Below are positions 1-7,828 of a stretch of 19,672 bases of DNA, piece by piece. The position numbers and the translations under genes are program-made. The DNA lies in contig JAWXBR010000071.1 of the NCBI GenBank assembly GCA_034440235.1, forward strand, positions 1 to 19,672, read 5' to 3'. The stretch is from JAWXBR01 sp034440235. Its GTDB lineage: Bacteria; Bacteroidota; Ignavibacteria; Kapaibacteriales; Kapaibacteriaceae. The stretch's first letter is position 1, and each line of letters opens with the position of its first letter. A model generated the notes under the pieces. The model did not search any database. It saw nothing but the letters and a program-made list of their open reading frames with translations, and was not told the origin of the DNA.

Positions 1-890
1 CAGTAAAACTGTATCATAGTAGGCTCGCACCGATTCTGCGTAACCTGTCCTTCCCTTCCACGTTAACAGCGTATCTATGCGGCCATACTCTTGTGCACAA
101 GCTTGAGAGGTACATGCAGGTAAAACGGCAAGCACTGGTGTTACCAAACGAATGATCACAAACCACTGAGTCCAGAAGCGCGTCATCCGTATTTACCTTT
201 AAAGTCTACAGAGGAAGAGGGGAGGTCAAAATTCAGAGCTTCACATATAGCCGGAAAGCAAACCAAAACAACTTGTACGTCGGGTAATAGTTACCGAAGC
301 TCCATATTAATTCTGAATCATATTGGCAATCTCGATTTGTTCTCAGCTCGCAGACGTGGAAATTCCGTTGATGATGCCCCACCTACCGGCCTATGCTGAC
401 CCCCAGCTGATGTCAGGCGGAAATGATAGTTGAAATCCTGCTCCAGTCTAGGTACCATCCATCACTTTTTTACAAAAGTAACTCGGTCATAGTACAAGTT
501 GTCCAAAACCAGCTTTGCCTGCTACCACTGGTCTCAGCCCCTGTCATCGAGATATATTCCAGTTACGAATAGCCTTAGTTCGCCTCGGCAGGTACGAAAT
601 ATCTTCGCGTTGGTGATGTTTGTACCTAGCTCTCCTTTTATGAAACTTTGCAGGTTGCTTTTCGCACACAAATCGCCTCTGCGGCGATTCAAGGCGGTTT
701 CCATATCAGAGTGCATGTTTACCTGTCGGGCTTGCAGGCTGCCCCAAGGTGCCCTTGTGTGCCCCCTTCCTAGATACAAGCTCACGGACCACCGCTGTCA
801 CGATCACTACATCGCTAATTACGTGATGAGGTGCTACTCATATATCATGATGTCCTTCATACACCAGCGATTTGCGCCGTAGATTTCGAG
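1..890. other. Gene-poor leader upstream of the defence operon
   Basis: I find no convincing gene in this stretch. Open frames at 499-882 (plus) and 534-785 (minus) overlap each other, are rich in Cys/Ser/Arg, have no recognisable motif and look accidental. A perfect 7-bp stem with a 5-nt loop sits at 671-689 (AATCGCC / GGCGATT), without a following T-run, so it is not a standard terminator. The promoter of the operon starting at 891 must lie here or further upstream, but I cannot point to convincing -35/-10 or TAnnTTTG boxes. The stretch may be decayed sequence or a long regulatory leader. Confidence 0.5.
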
Positions 891-3674
891 ATGCTTTCAC
901 TATCAGAAATCCGAAGTCGTGCGGTCGCATTCTCTCAGCGATGGAATGGCGAAACATCGGAGCACTCCGAGGCCAAAATCTTCTGGCACGAATTCTTTAC
1001 GATATTCGGTATCGACAGAAAGCGTGTCGCTACATTCGAAAAGCATGTCAACAAGGCTGGTAACAGGGCGGGCTTCGTCGATATGTTCTGGCCAGGAGTT
1101 TGCCTCGTCGAGCACAAGTCTGGTGGCTTAGACCTCGACCGCGCTTTCGACCAAGCACTCGACTATTTCCCAGGCCTCACAGATGCCCAGTTGCCCAGGT
1201 ATGTAATCGTATCTGACTTTCTACGCATTCGACTGCACGATCTCGTAGAGGGAAGCGAAACAGAAATCACGTTGGATGAGCTTCCAGAGAAGACGCATCT
1301 GTTCGGTTTTATCAGTGGTTACGTACAGCGAACATTCAGAGACGAAGACCCAGCGAACATCAAGGCAGCCGAGCTAATGGGGAAGTTGCATGACGCGCTC
1401 AAAGGCAATGGCTACGATGAACACCCTCTCGAAGTGTTTCTGGTGCGCATCCTTTTCTGCTTGTTCGCCGACGACACTGGAATTTTTCCTAGAGACTCGT
1501 TTGTAGCATTCCTAGAATCCAAAACCCGAGAAGACGGTATAGGCTTTGGATCTCAGATCATCGAGTTCTTTCAGATTCTCAACACTCCGGTCGAGAAACG
1601 TGCAAAGAATCTCGACGAAGAGCTGGCCGTCTTCCCCTTCGTCAACGGTTCACTCTTCAGTGAATCACTACCTGTACCAACGTTTGATTCTACAACTCGA
1701 TTACAGCTTCTGGAGTGTGCGTATTTCAACTGGCAGAATGTATCACCTGCTGTGTTTGGATCGATGTTTCAGAGTGTCATGAACGATGTGGAACGGCGTA
1801 ACCTGGGTGCCCATTACACTTCGGCAAAAAACATTTTGAAAGTAATTTCTGGATTGTTCTTGGACGAACTTCGCACAACATACCTTGCCGCAAAGGATAG
1901 TCCGTCGAAGCTTCGTGCGTTGCACGAGCGTATGGCATCTATGCGTTTCCTTGACCCTGCGTGTGGTTGTGGGAATTTCCTCATCGTTACATACAAGGAA
2001 CTCCGCCTCCTTGAAATTGACATTCTCAAGCGTCTAGAATCTCTTGGCAAAGGTGTTGAGAAAGGGATTCTACTGGGCCAATATGCCTCTGACATGAGTA
2101 CGCTGTCACGACTGTCCGTGCATTCCATGTATGGCATCGAGATCGAAGAATTCCCGGCTCGTATTGCAGAAACTGCGATGTGGTTGGTTGACCATCAGAT
2201 GAACGTCAAGATGTCAGAGGAATTCGGTGAGTGGTGGGTAAGGTTGCCTCTGACGGAAGGACCTACGATATATAACACAGATGCACTAGAACTTGACTGG
2301 AAACCCATTCTCGACCGTGAGCAAAATAAGCAATGGTACATCCTTGGCAATCCGCCGTTTATCGGGTCGAAAATGATGACAGAGGATCAGCGAAAGCAAA
2401 TCAAAAAACTATTCGGCAATGTCTCTGGCTCTGGTGTGTTGGACTTCGTTACTGGCTGGTATGTAAAGGCTGCGCAGGTCATGCAAGGCTCAACTATTAC
2501 TTGTGCCTTCGTATCGACCAACTCAATATCGCAGGGTGAGCAGGTCGGAATACTTTGGAGACACCTCGCGCAGAAATATGGGGTACACATTCACTTCGCG
2601 CACCGAACCTTCCGTTGGTCGAATGAGGCGCGTAGAGTTGCAGCAGTCCACTGTGTGATTGTAGGGATAGGGTGCTCCGATATAGACAGAAAACACCTCT
2701 TCGACTACGAGACGATTACCGCCACGCCTATCGATGCTGTCGTGTCCGGGATCAACGGATACTTGACAGAAGGTGCGGACATTTTTATCCACTCGCGGCC
2801 CAATCCAATCGATGATGTCCCGAAGATGATGTTCGGGAACATGCCCTTAGATGGTGGACATCTTCTATTGACCCCAGAAGAACGCGATGAGCTTCTGAAG
2901 TCCACACCCGCTGCTTCTAAGTACGTCAAGAAGGTAGTCGGTGCATGGGAATTCTTAAACAACGGTGAGCGGTATTGCCTATGGCTCGAAGGTATTTCGC
3001 CGAGTGAGTTACGCGCGATGCCAGCAGTAATGACACGCGTAGAGGCTGTGAAGGAATTTCGATTGTCAAGTAAGGCACCTTCGACCCAAGATCACGCGGT
3101 CCGTCCGTGGGAATTCCGCGATACTAGACACCCAAATGCACCATACTTGATTGTGCCTAGAGTCTCAAGTGAAGCCCGTCCAATAATCCCAATTGGATTT
3201 GCCAATATCGATACCGTTACAACCGACAGCAACCTCATGATACACGATGCAGAGATTTTCCACTTCGGAATACTTTCGTCTGCGATGCACATGTCATGGG
3301 TACGCTACGTATGTGGAAGGTTAAAGTCTGACTACCGTTATTCCAAAGACCTCGTCTATAACAACTACCCTTGGCCATCAACAACAGTCGCTCAGCAAGT
3401 CGACATCTCGCGCCTTGCGCAAGATGTTTTGGATGTGCGTACCAAATACACAAGTTCAAGCCTAGCTGATCTGTACCACCCCACCACGATGCCACCCGAC
3501 CTTCGGAAAGCACATCAGCAACTCGACAGTGCTGTGGATGCGAGCTATCGAAAGCAGGCATTCAAGACAGAACGTGAACGCGTTGAGTATCTCTTCGAAT
3601 TGTATCGCACACATACTGAAGGCTTCGCTGCAACGCCTGTTCCCGCCAAAAAATCTAGGCGAAAGAAAAACTGA
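891..3674 (+). CDS. MmeI-like type IIL restriction-modification enzyme (fused endonuclease, N6-adenine methyltransferase and specificity domain)
   Basis: A single 927-residue polypeptide that should both cut and methylate DNA. Seen: an N-terminal PD-ExK nuclease signature, D64-x9-E74-x-K76, in the same D-x9-ExK spacing as MmeI; a helical spacer region at about 150-300; methyltransferase motifs GAHYT (306-310), DPACGCGNF (motif I, S-adenosylmethionine binding, 355-363) and NPPF (motif IV, catalytic, 487-490); then a region at about 620-850 expected to be the target-recognition domain, and a basic C-terminus. MmeI itself is about 920 residues. In this family one enzyme does cleavage and protection, methylating one strand of an asymmetric site and cutting about 20 bases away; that is family knowledge. 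I chose the ATG at 891 because the in-frame extension back to 831 does not resemble the family N-terminus; no strong ribosome site is visible for either. It is the first gene of a coupled operon with the SPARTA pair. The recognition sequence cannot be read from the protein. No frameshift or missing catalytic residue was seen. Confidence 0.9.
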   Translation: MLSLSEIRSRAVAFSQRWNGETSEHSEAKIFWHEFFTIFGIDRKRVATFEKHVNKAGNRAGFVDMFWPGVCLVEHKSGGLDLDRAFDQALDYFPGLTDAQLPRYVIVSDFLRIRLHDLVEGSETEITLDELPEKTHLFGFISGYVQRTFRDEDPANIKAAELMGKLHDALKGNGYDEHPLEVFLVRILFCLFADDTGIFPRDSFVAFLESKTREDGIGFGSQIIEFFQILNTPVEKRAKNLDEELAVFPFVNGSLFSESLPVPTFDSTTRLQLLECAYFNWQNVSPAVFGSMFQSVMNDVERRNLGAHYTSAKNILKVISGLFLDELRTTYLAAKDSPSKLRALHERMASMRFLDPACGCGNFLIVTYKELRLLEIDILKRLESLGKGVEKGILLGQYASDMSTLSRLSVHSMYGIEIEEFPARIAETAMWLVDHQMNVKMSEEFGEWWVRLPLTEGPTIYNTDALELDWKPILDREQNKQWYILGNPPFIGSKMMTEDQRKQIKKLFGNVSGSGVLDFVTGWYVKAAQVMQGSTITCAFVSTNSISQGEQVGILWRHLAQKYGVHIHFAHRTFRWSNEARRVAAVHCVIVGIGCSDIDRKHLFDYETITATPIDAVVSGINGYLTEGADIFIHSRPNPIDDVPKMMFGNMPLDGGHLLLTPEERDELLKSTPAASKYVKKVVGAWEFLNNGERYCLWLEGISPSELRAMPAVMTRVEAVKEFRLSSKAPSTQDHAVRPWEFRDTRHPNAPYLIVPRVSSEARPIIPIGFANIDTVTTDSNLMIHDAEIFHFGILSSAMHMSWVRYVCGRLKSDYRYSKDLVYNNYPWPSTTVAQQVDISRLAQDVLDVRTKYTSSSLADLYHPTTMPPDLRKAHQQLDSAVDASYRKQAFKTERERVEYLFELYRTHTEGFAATPVPAKKSRRKKN

Positions 3675-3675
3675 C

Positions 3676-3897
3676 GTGATCGTACCGACCCCACAAGAAT
3701 TTATTCGTGAGCATGTTCCTTATAGGTTGGAGATACTAGACTCATATTGTGCCGCAATCCTGCTGCGGATCACGACACCATCCAACAAAGCCAATGCAGT
3801 TGTTTTCGGTCCAAGGTTCTTTTTGCCGACCGAGTACGGAATGCTGGAGGTTGACTCATCGCAGCTCGCCCGTGATGTCGGTATCTTCGACACATGA
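3676..3897 (+). CDS. Small protein of unknown function (73 aa) between the R-M and SPARTA genes
   Basis: I do not recognise this protein. The proposed start is GTG at 3676, one base after the R-M stop (TGA 3672-3674), giving a protein that begins MIVPTPQEFIREHVPYRL and ends GIFDT. The open frame continues back into the R-M gene to an ATG at 3529, but that would require a 148-nt coding overlap. Its stop overlaps the next start as ATGA (3894-3897), the classic layout for translational coupling with the TIR-APAZ gene. It has no signal peptide, membrane segment or cysteine pair, and a mix of charged and hydrophobic residues that suits a small globular domain. It could be an accessory or regulatory subunit of either neighbour, or an unrelated passenger. 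The packing supports a real gene; the function is open. Confidence 0.6.
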   Translation: MIVPTPQEFIREHVPYRLEILDSYCAAILLRITTPSNKANAVVFGPRFFLPTEYGMLEVDSSQLARDVGIFDT

Positions 3898-5282
3898 GTA
3901 GCAGTAATCGAAACGTCGTTTTCATCAGCCACGCAAATCCTGAGGATAATGTCTTTGCTCAGTGGCTAGCTTCGAGACTAGCCAGTATAGGATATACTGT
4001 TTGGTCCGACGTAACCCACCTACTTGGTGGCGAACCGTTTTGGGACGACATTGAAACGTTGATTCGTACCAATGCCGCAAAACTCGTTCTCGTGTGTTCA
4101 AAAAACATGATCGGTAAGATCGGGGTAAAAAATGAGGTGGCAGTAGCCCTTGCAACAGCGCGTCGTGATACCTTGCAGGAGTTTATCATTCCTGTACGCA
4201 TCGACGATGTGGAGTTTTCTGATTTCAGCATTGAGATAATCCGTATCAATGCTATTGATTTCACTCCGGGTTGGGCAAGTGGGTTCAGTCGACTTACAAA
4301 GAGACTTGAGAAGGATGGTGTCCCCAAAGCGGATGAAGGTTCTAGAACTGAGCTTAGAAGATGGTCGAATTCGTTCCTCGGAGTCGACCGTGACCTCGTT
4401 CGTGAAGACACGCCCATCGTGTCTACGTTACTTTCCTTACTTCCGCCTTATCCCCATGTAGTCATTAAGAAACTTGGCCAACGTCAGTTTGATCCAACAG
4501 AAGAAGCGATTGCTGTACGTGGTTATAGCGTTTCTCTTAATTCTAGGAACATTCATCAACGAGGAGAGCATTGCATAGAACTCATTGAGTTCCTGACTAA
4601 CGGTTTTCATGATGGAAGTAGATTGGGTAGTGGCCTTTATCCTCGCGATGCACATTCAGCGATTCAGCAGCTTGTTGACCGTGGTATCGATCAGTTCTGC
4701 TCAGGAAAAGGGCTTGTCAAGACAGCATTCTCCGGGCGATCTTTTGGTTATTTCCGTAGCTGGCATGAAGGGGTGTCATCACGTGTTAGGTTCACAATGC
4801 CGGTTGAAGGGAGTGCGCATGGTGCTGACCTGTGCGGCACGAGCCCAAAGTATCGTGTACACTGGCACTATGCCCCTCAATTCGGCCGAATTATTCTCGA
4901 CGCACGATCAGGTACGTTGTCGGTACCGATAATCGCACATATTGTTTTTACTGTGAATGGCATTGATCCTATCGACGACTCTAGCCGTGCTCATCGCTTG
5001 CGACGCACTTATTGCAAGAGCTGGTGGCAAGATCGGTGGCGTAATCTATTACTTGCATACTTGAGTTATATCAGTGCTGGCGAAGCCACTTTATTGATCC
5101 CTGTGTCATCCGAGGGTGTCTTGATCGTTGGCGCGAAGCCTTTGATTTTTACTGCTGTCGTCTCCGCACGTCCACCACATCTGGAGCAAACAGAAGACGA
5201 TTCATGGATCATGGACGCGGATTCATTGTTGGATGATAGTGAAATGGACGAGGACATCGGGGAGGATGGCGCAAATGAATAG
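3894..5282 (+). CDS. TIR-APAZ effector subunit of a SPARTA (short Argonaute) defence system
   Basis: A 462-residue protein. Residues about 6-140 form a TIR domain: the first strand reads VVFISHANPEDN (8-19), followed by GYTVWSD (33-39), FWDDIE (49-54) and LVLVCSKN (64-71). E54 is my best guess for the catalytic glutamate of NAD+ hydrolysis, but D51/D52 are nearby. Residues about 185-430 fit the APAZ region, which pairs with short Argonautes and takes the place of the N and PAZ lobes; this rests mainly on length and on the partner gene. The last 32 residues (431-462) contain 15 Asp/Glu, an acidic tail of the kind reported to block the nucleic-acid channel in the resting SPARTA complex. In characterised systems, binding of a guide and its DNA target makes complexes oligomerise and the TIR domains destroy NAD+, killing or stalling the invaded cell. 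The start overlaps the upstream stop (ATGA), and the end overlaps the Argonaute start by 8 nt. Confidence 0.9.
   Translation: MSSSNRNVVFISHANPEDNVFAQWLASRLASIGYTVWSDVTHLLGGEPFWDDIETLIRTNAAKLVLVCSKNMIGKIGVKNEVAVALATARRDTLQEFIIPVRIDDVEFSDFSIEIIRINAIDFTPGWASGFSRLTKRLEKDGVPKADEGSRTELRRWSNSFLGVDRDLVREDTPIVSTLLSLLPPYPHVVIKKLGQRQFDPTEEAIAVRGYSVSLNSRNIHQRGEHCIELIEFLTNGFHDGSRLGSGLYPRDAHSAIQQLVDRGIDQFCSGKGLVKTAFSGRSFGYFRSWHEGVSSRVRFTMPVEGSAHGADLCGTSPKYRVHWHYAPQFGRIILDARSGTLSVPIIAHIVFTVNGIDPIDDSSRAHRLRRTYCKSWWQDRWRNLLLAYLSYISAGEATLLIPVSSEGVLIVGAKPLIFTAVVSARPPHLEQTEDDSWIMDADSLLDDSEMDEDIGEDGANE
5259..5265 (+). promoter_or_regulatory. Strong ribosome binding site for the short Argonaute gene
   Basis: GGGGAGG lies inside the end of the TIR-APAZ gene, 9 nt before the ATG at 5275. 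It is far too close to the alternative in-frame ATG at 5266, so it decides the start. Most other genes in the window lack such a site, so Argonaute may be translated independently as well as by coupling. Confidence 0.7.
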
Positions 5283-6798
5283 AGAGCTAGTATTTATCGA
5301 TGAGCCCGCATTGCTATTTGGACATAATCAGGTGACCGAGTCTCCGAAAGACGGTCTGTTCATGTTTGGTCCCTTGGACGCCTCTACCAATCAGATGCGA
5401 ATCGGAGTCATCGGTACCCGAGACGGATTAACGTATTTCAATAAGTGGGCCCGTCGTCTGGGTGATTTCATTCCAGCGCGTTCAGGGTCGACTTCGCCTC
5501 AGCATCGACCTTTTCCGGGATTCGATGCAGTTTTTAATTCGGCGTTCCCTGTCATCTATCCCGAGATCACAATAGCCGATCAGGAATGGCGTAGCGCGTT
5601 GTTTATCAATGACCGTTGGCAGGCGATTTATAAAACAGTTGAAATCTTCGCGTCACGAATTTTACAGCATAGAAGACAGGAAGATGCACCCGTTGATGTG
5701 TGGTATGTCGTCATACCTGAAGACATCTACAAGCATGGTCGACCCAATCCAGTTTCCATACCGTCCGACCTGCGTGTTAAAGGTAAAGTAACAGGCGGTA
5801 AAAAACTTGCTAAGCAATTGATAACTGCGATCCCCCTGTTTCAAGAAGATGCCGAGGACGTCGTACCCTATAACTATGAAGTTAATTTCCACAACCAACT
5901 TAAAGCTCGTCTCCTTGACGCAGACCCGAATGTTGTCGTTCAAATAGTTCGTGAAACAATGTTGTCTCCATCATCCTTTGTAGACATCCACGGTCGGCCA
6001 ATTCGAAAAGTTCAGGACGAAGCCACCATTGCTTGGAATTTTTCAACGACTTCCTATTTCAAAAGTGGGCAACGTCCGTGGCGGCTCGCCTCCGTGCGTC
6101 CGCGCGTCTGTTACATCGGTCTTGTGTATAAAAGGCCAGTCTTGAGTGCAGATGAAAGAATGGCTTGTTGTGGGGCACAAATGTTTCTTGACTCCGCCGA
6201 CGGCCTAGTCTTTCGTGGGGCAGTTGGACCTTGGTACAGTGGACGGGCAGGAGAATTTCACCTTCCTCGCACTAAGGCTCGCGAACTCATTAAGCTTATT
6301 GTCGAAGCTTACAGAGACAAGCATGGTGCATATCCACAAGAGTTGTTCTTGCATGGACAAACGTTTTTTCGTGACGAGGAATGGGAAGGGTTTAAGGAAG
6401 CCGTGCCATCAGAAACCTCTCTCGTGGGAGTTCGAATTCGACGTGCGGGTAATATTAAATTCTTTCGTCTAGACAAACATCCAGTGTTGCGAGGAACTGG
6501 CTGGATGTATTCCGATCGCAGAGGGTATTTATGGACCACCGGTTATGTGCCCTACCTTCAGACGTATGCTGGAAGGGAAACCCCTAGCCCCATTAGTGTG
6601 GATATTGTCCGCGGTGAAGCAGACTTGAAAACGGTAATGAGTGACATCATGGGCTTGACTAAACTGAACTTCAACTCCTGTATATATAATGATGGTATCC
6701 CAGTTACCTTACGTTTTGCTAACTCGGTAGGTGAAATTCTGACAGCTGGTCCTGTCAACAACGCGCAACGACCATTACCTTTCAAACACTACATCTAG
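5275..6798 (+). CDS. Short prokaryotic Argonaute (MID-PIWI), guide-binding subunit of SPARTA
   Basis: A 507-residue protein, the usual size for a short pAgo with only MID and PIWI domains. The MID part (about 90-260) includes VWYVVIPEDIY (142-152). The PIWI part (about 275-507) shows the strand VCYIGLVYK (278-286), LFLHGQTFFRDEEW (357-370) and the characteristic PIWI end, where KLNFNS (463-468) is followed by IPVTLRFANSVGEIL (475-489). Catalytic Argonautes have Asp after IG in the first strand (IGxD type). Here it reads IGLVY, and His-Gly occupies the later acidic position, so I infer no slicing activity, as in known short pAgos. Its role is to hold a 5'-phosphorylated RNA guide, find complementary DNA and activate the TIR partner. 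Start: ATG 5275, chosen by its GGGGAGG site, overlapping the TIR-APAZ stop by 8 nt. It ends the defence operon; no clear terminator follows. Confidence 0.92.
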   Translation: MNRELVFIDEPALLFGHNQVTESPKDGLFMFGPLDASTNQMRIGVIGTRDGLTYFNKWARRLGDFIPARSGSTSPQHRPFPGFDAVFNSAFPVIYPEITIADQEWRSALFINDRWQAIYKTVEIFASRILQHRRQEDAPVDVWYVVIPEDIYKHGRPNPVSIPSDLRVKGKVTGGKKLAKQLITAIPLFQEDAEDVVPYNYEVNFHNQLKARLLDADPNVVVQIVRETMLSPSSFVDIHGRPIRKVQDEATIAWNFSTTSYFKSGQRPWRLASVRPRVCYIGLVYKRPVLSADERMACCGAQMFLDSADGLVFRGAVGPWYSGRAGEFHLPRTKARELIKLIVEAYRDKHGAYPQELFLHGQTFFRDEEWEGFKEAVPSETSLVGVRIRRAGNIKFFRLDKHPVLRGTGWMYSDRRGYLWTTGYVPYLQTYAGRETPSPISVDIVRGEADLKTVMSDIMGLTKLNFNSCIYNDGIPVTLRFANSVGEILTAGPVNNAQRPLPFKHYI

Positions 6799-7278
6799 CA
6801 TCGTGGTACGTCACCCTTCCGCGTCTTCGGATTAGATTCAATTCCATACTCACTTCCCTAGTAAGCAGTCAGCTTGAAAGGCGATAACAATGAGAACACA
6901 CCAACATATAATTCACACGACCACAGGATGCGTCATCCACAACATTTGGAAGTATCTCTCGGAAGTACTCAAAACTGAAGGTGTACTATTGTATGAAGAG
7001 CATTTACAAGTAGGCCGTGACGTTCAGAATTACCGTTCGAAAGTCATCTCTCATTCAGGTAGCAGCAATGCAAAGGTTAAATCCAGATTCTGTGCAGCTT
7101 AGAATGGTCGTGTCTGAACAGATTACAAATGTGACATCAATTATTCGCTTCTTAATTGGGTGGCTTGAAAGGAAACGAGATGGCTCATGAACTTGATCGG
7201 AATTCGAAAAAATTTACAAATCAGAATTGCCAATAGTAACAGAAGCGGGATGAACGATTTATGTGCTATGAGAAGCAC
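6799..7278. other. Non-coding spacer after the defence operon
   Basis: No confident gene. A 70-codon frame at 6890-7102 is preceded by an AAAGG 9 nt before its ATG, which is the only point in its favour; the product has no recognisable features and is left uncalled. No hairpin with a T-run follows the Argonaute stop. The stretch is AT-rich and leads into the 17-bp repeats, so it may be part of a replication-origin region. Confidence 0.4.
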
Positions 7279-7353
7279 TACATCTGATACAACGGTACAT
7301 CTGATACAACGGTACATCTGATACAACGGTACATCTGATACAACGGTACATCT
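7279..7353. repeat. Tandem 17-bp direct repeats, iteron-like
   Basis: Four perfect copies of TACATCTGATACAACGG (7279-7295, 7296-7312, 7313-7329, 7330-7346) and a partial fifth (TACATCT, 7347-7353), with no spacers. The 17-bp period is not a multiple of three and no credible gene spans it, so it is not a protein repeat; without spacers it is not a CRISPR array. Unit length, perfect direct orientation and location about 480 bp from a RepA-like helicase gene match iterons, the Rep-binding repeats of plasmid origins. The role as an origin is inferred. Confidence 0.9.
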
Positions 7354-7828
7354 AAGCGAAAGCTCTTCGAAATTGTTGTCTCTATCTTGAAAATCCAATT
7401 GGGTGCAGGGGTAGAGATTTTCAATACAATGGAGCTGGTAGTCTGGTAGGTAAGGTTTGGAGCTGATTCGAAACTGATGTGATAAAGTAGAGGTTCACGT
7501 TCGAATGTCTATTACTACTGCTTTGCTGATGCTAGAAGAAACCCATACAGACCTTGTACATTGTAGAAGGGAAAGGCTTTCGTTTTTCTTCGTTTCTTAC
7601 TCCTCTGGTCTTCCGTGTTTACATCGAGTTAATCTTCGCCTCAGCATCAATTACCTTGACGGATAGAAGTACCTTGATCAGAAGAGGACAATCCAGACTT
7701 CAGACGATACGACTCTCCTAGAAACGGATTCATCGTCAAAGTTGTAGTCTTTCAATTACCTAATTCTGACGATAGGTAGCACTTGGAGTAGGGAACTCGG
7801 GATTGGAAACAGGTTTCGGTTGAAAGGG
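7354..7828. other. Non-coding stretch between the iteron-like repeats and the helicase gene
   Basis: I see no gene and no clear terminator here. With the repeats to its left and the RepA-like gene to its right it is a candidate for the rest of a replication origin (for example an AT-rich melting region), but nothing in the sequence proves that. Confidence 0.35.

Noticed and set aside
499..882. 127-codon plus-strand frame upstream of the R-M gene (and the 83-codon minus frame at 534-785)
   Set aside because: No motif, odd Cys/Ser-rich composition, overlapping opposite frames and no ribosome site; both look accidental.
831..890. Upstream ATG start (831) for the R-M gene
   Set aside because: The extra 20 residues do not resemble the MmeI-family N-terminus, while ATG 891 gives the expected length and D-x9-ExK spacing.
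6890..7102. 70-codon frame after the Argonaute gene
   Set aside because: It has a fair AAAGG upstream but no recognisable features or partner gene; too weak to call.
7279..7353. CRISPR array
   Set aside because: The repeats are contiguous with no spacers and there are no cas genes.
7141..7398. Minus-strand frame across the 17-bp repeats
   Set aside because: The 17-bp period shifts frame at each copy, so the apparent peptide repeat is a by-product of the DNA repeat.
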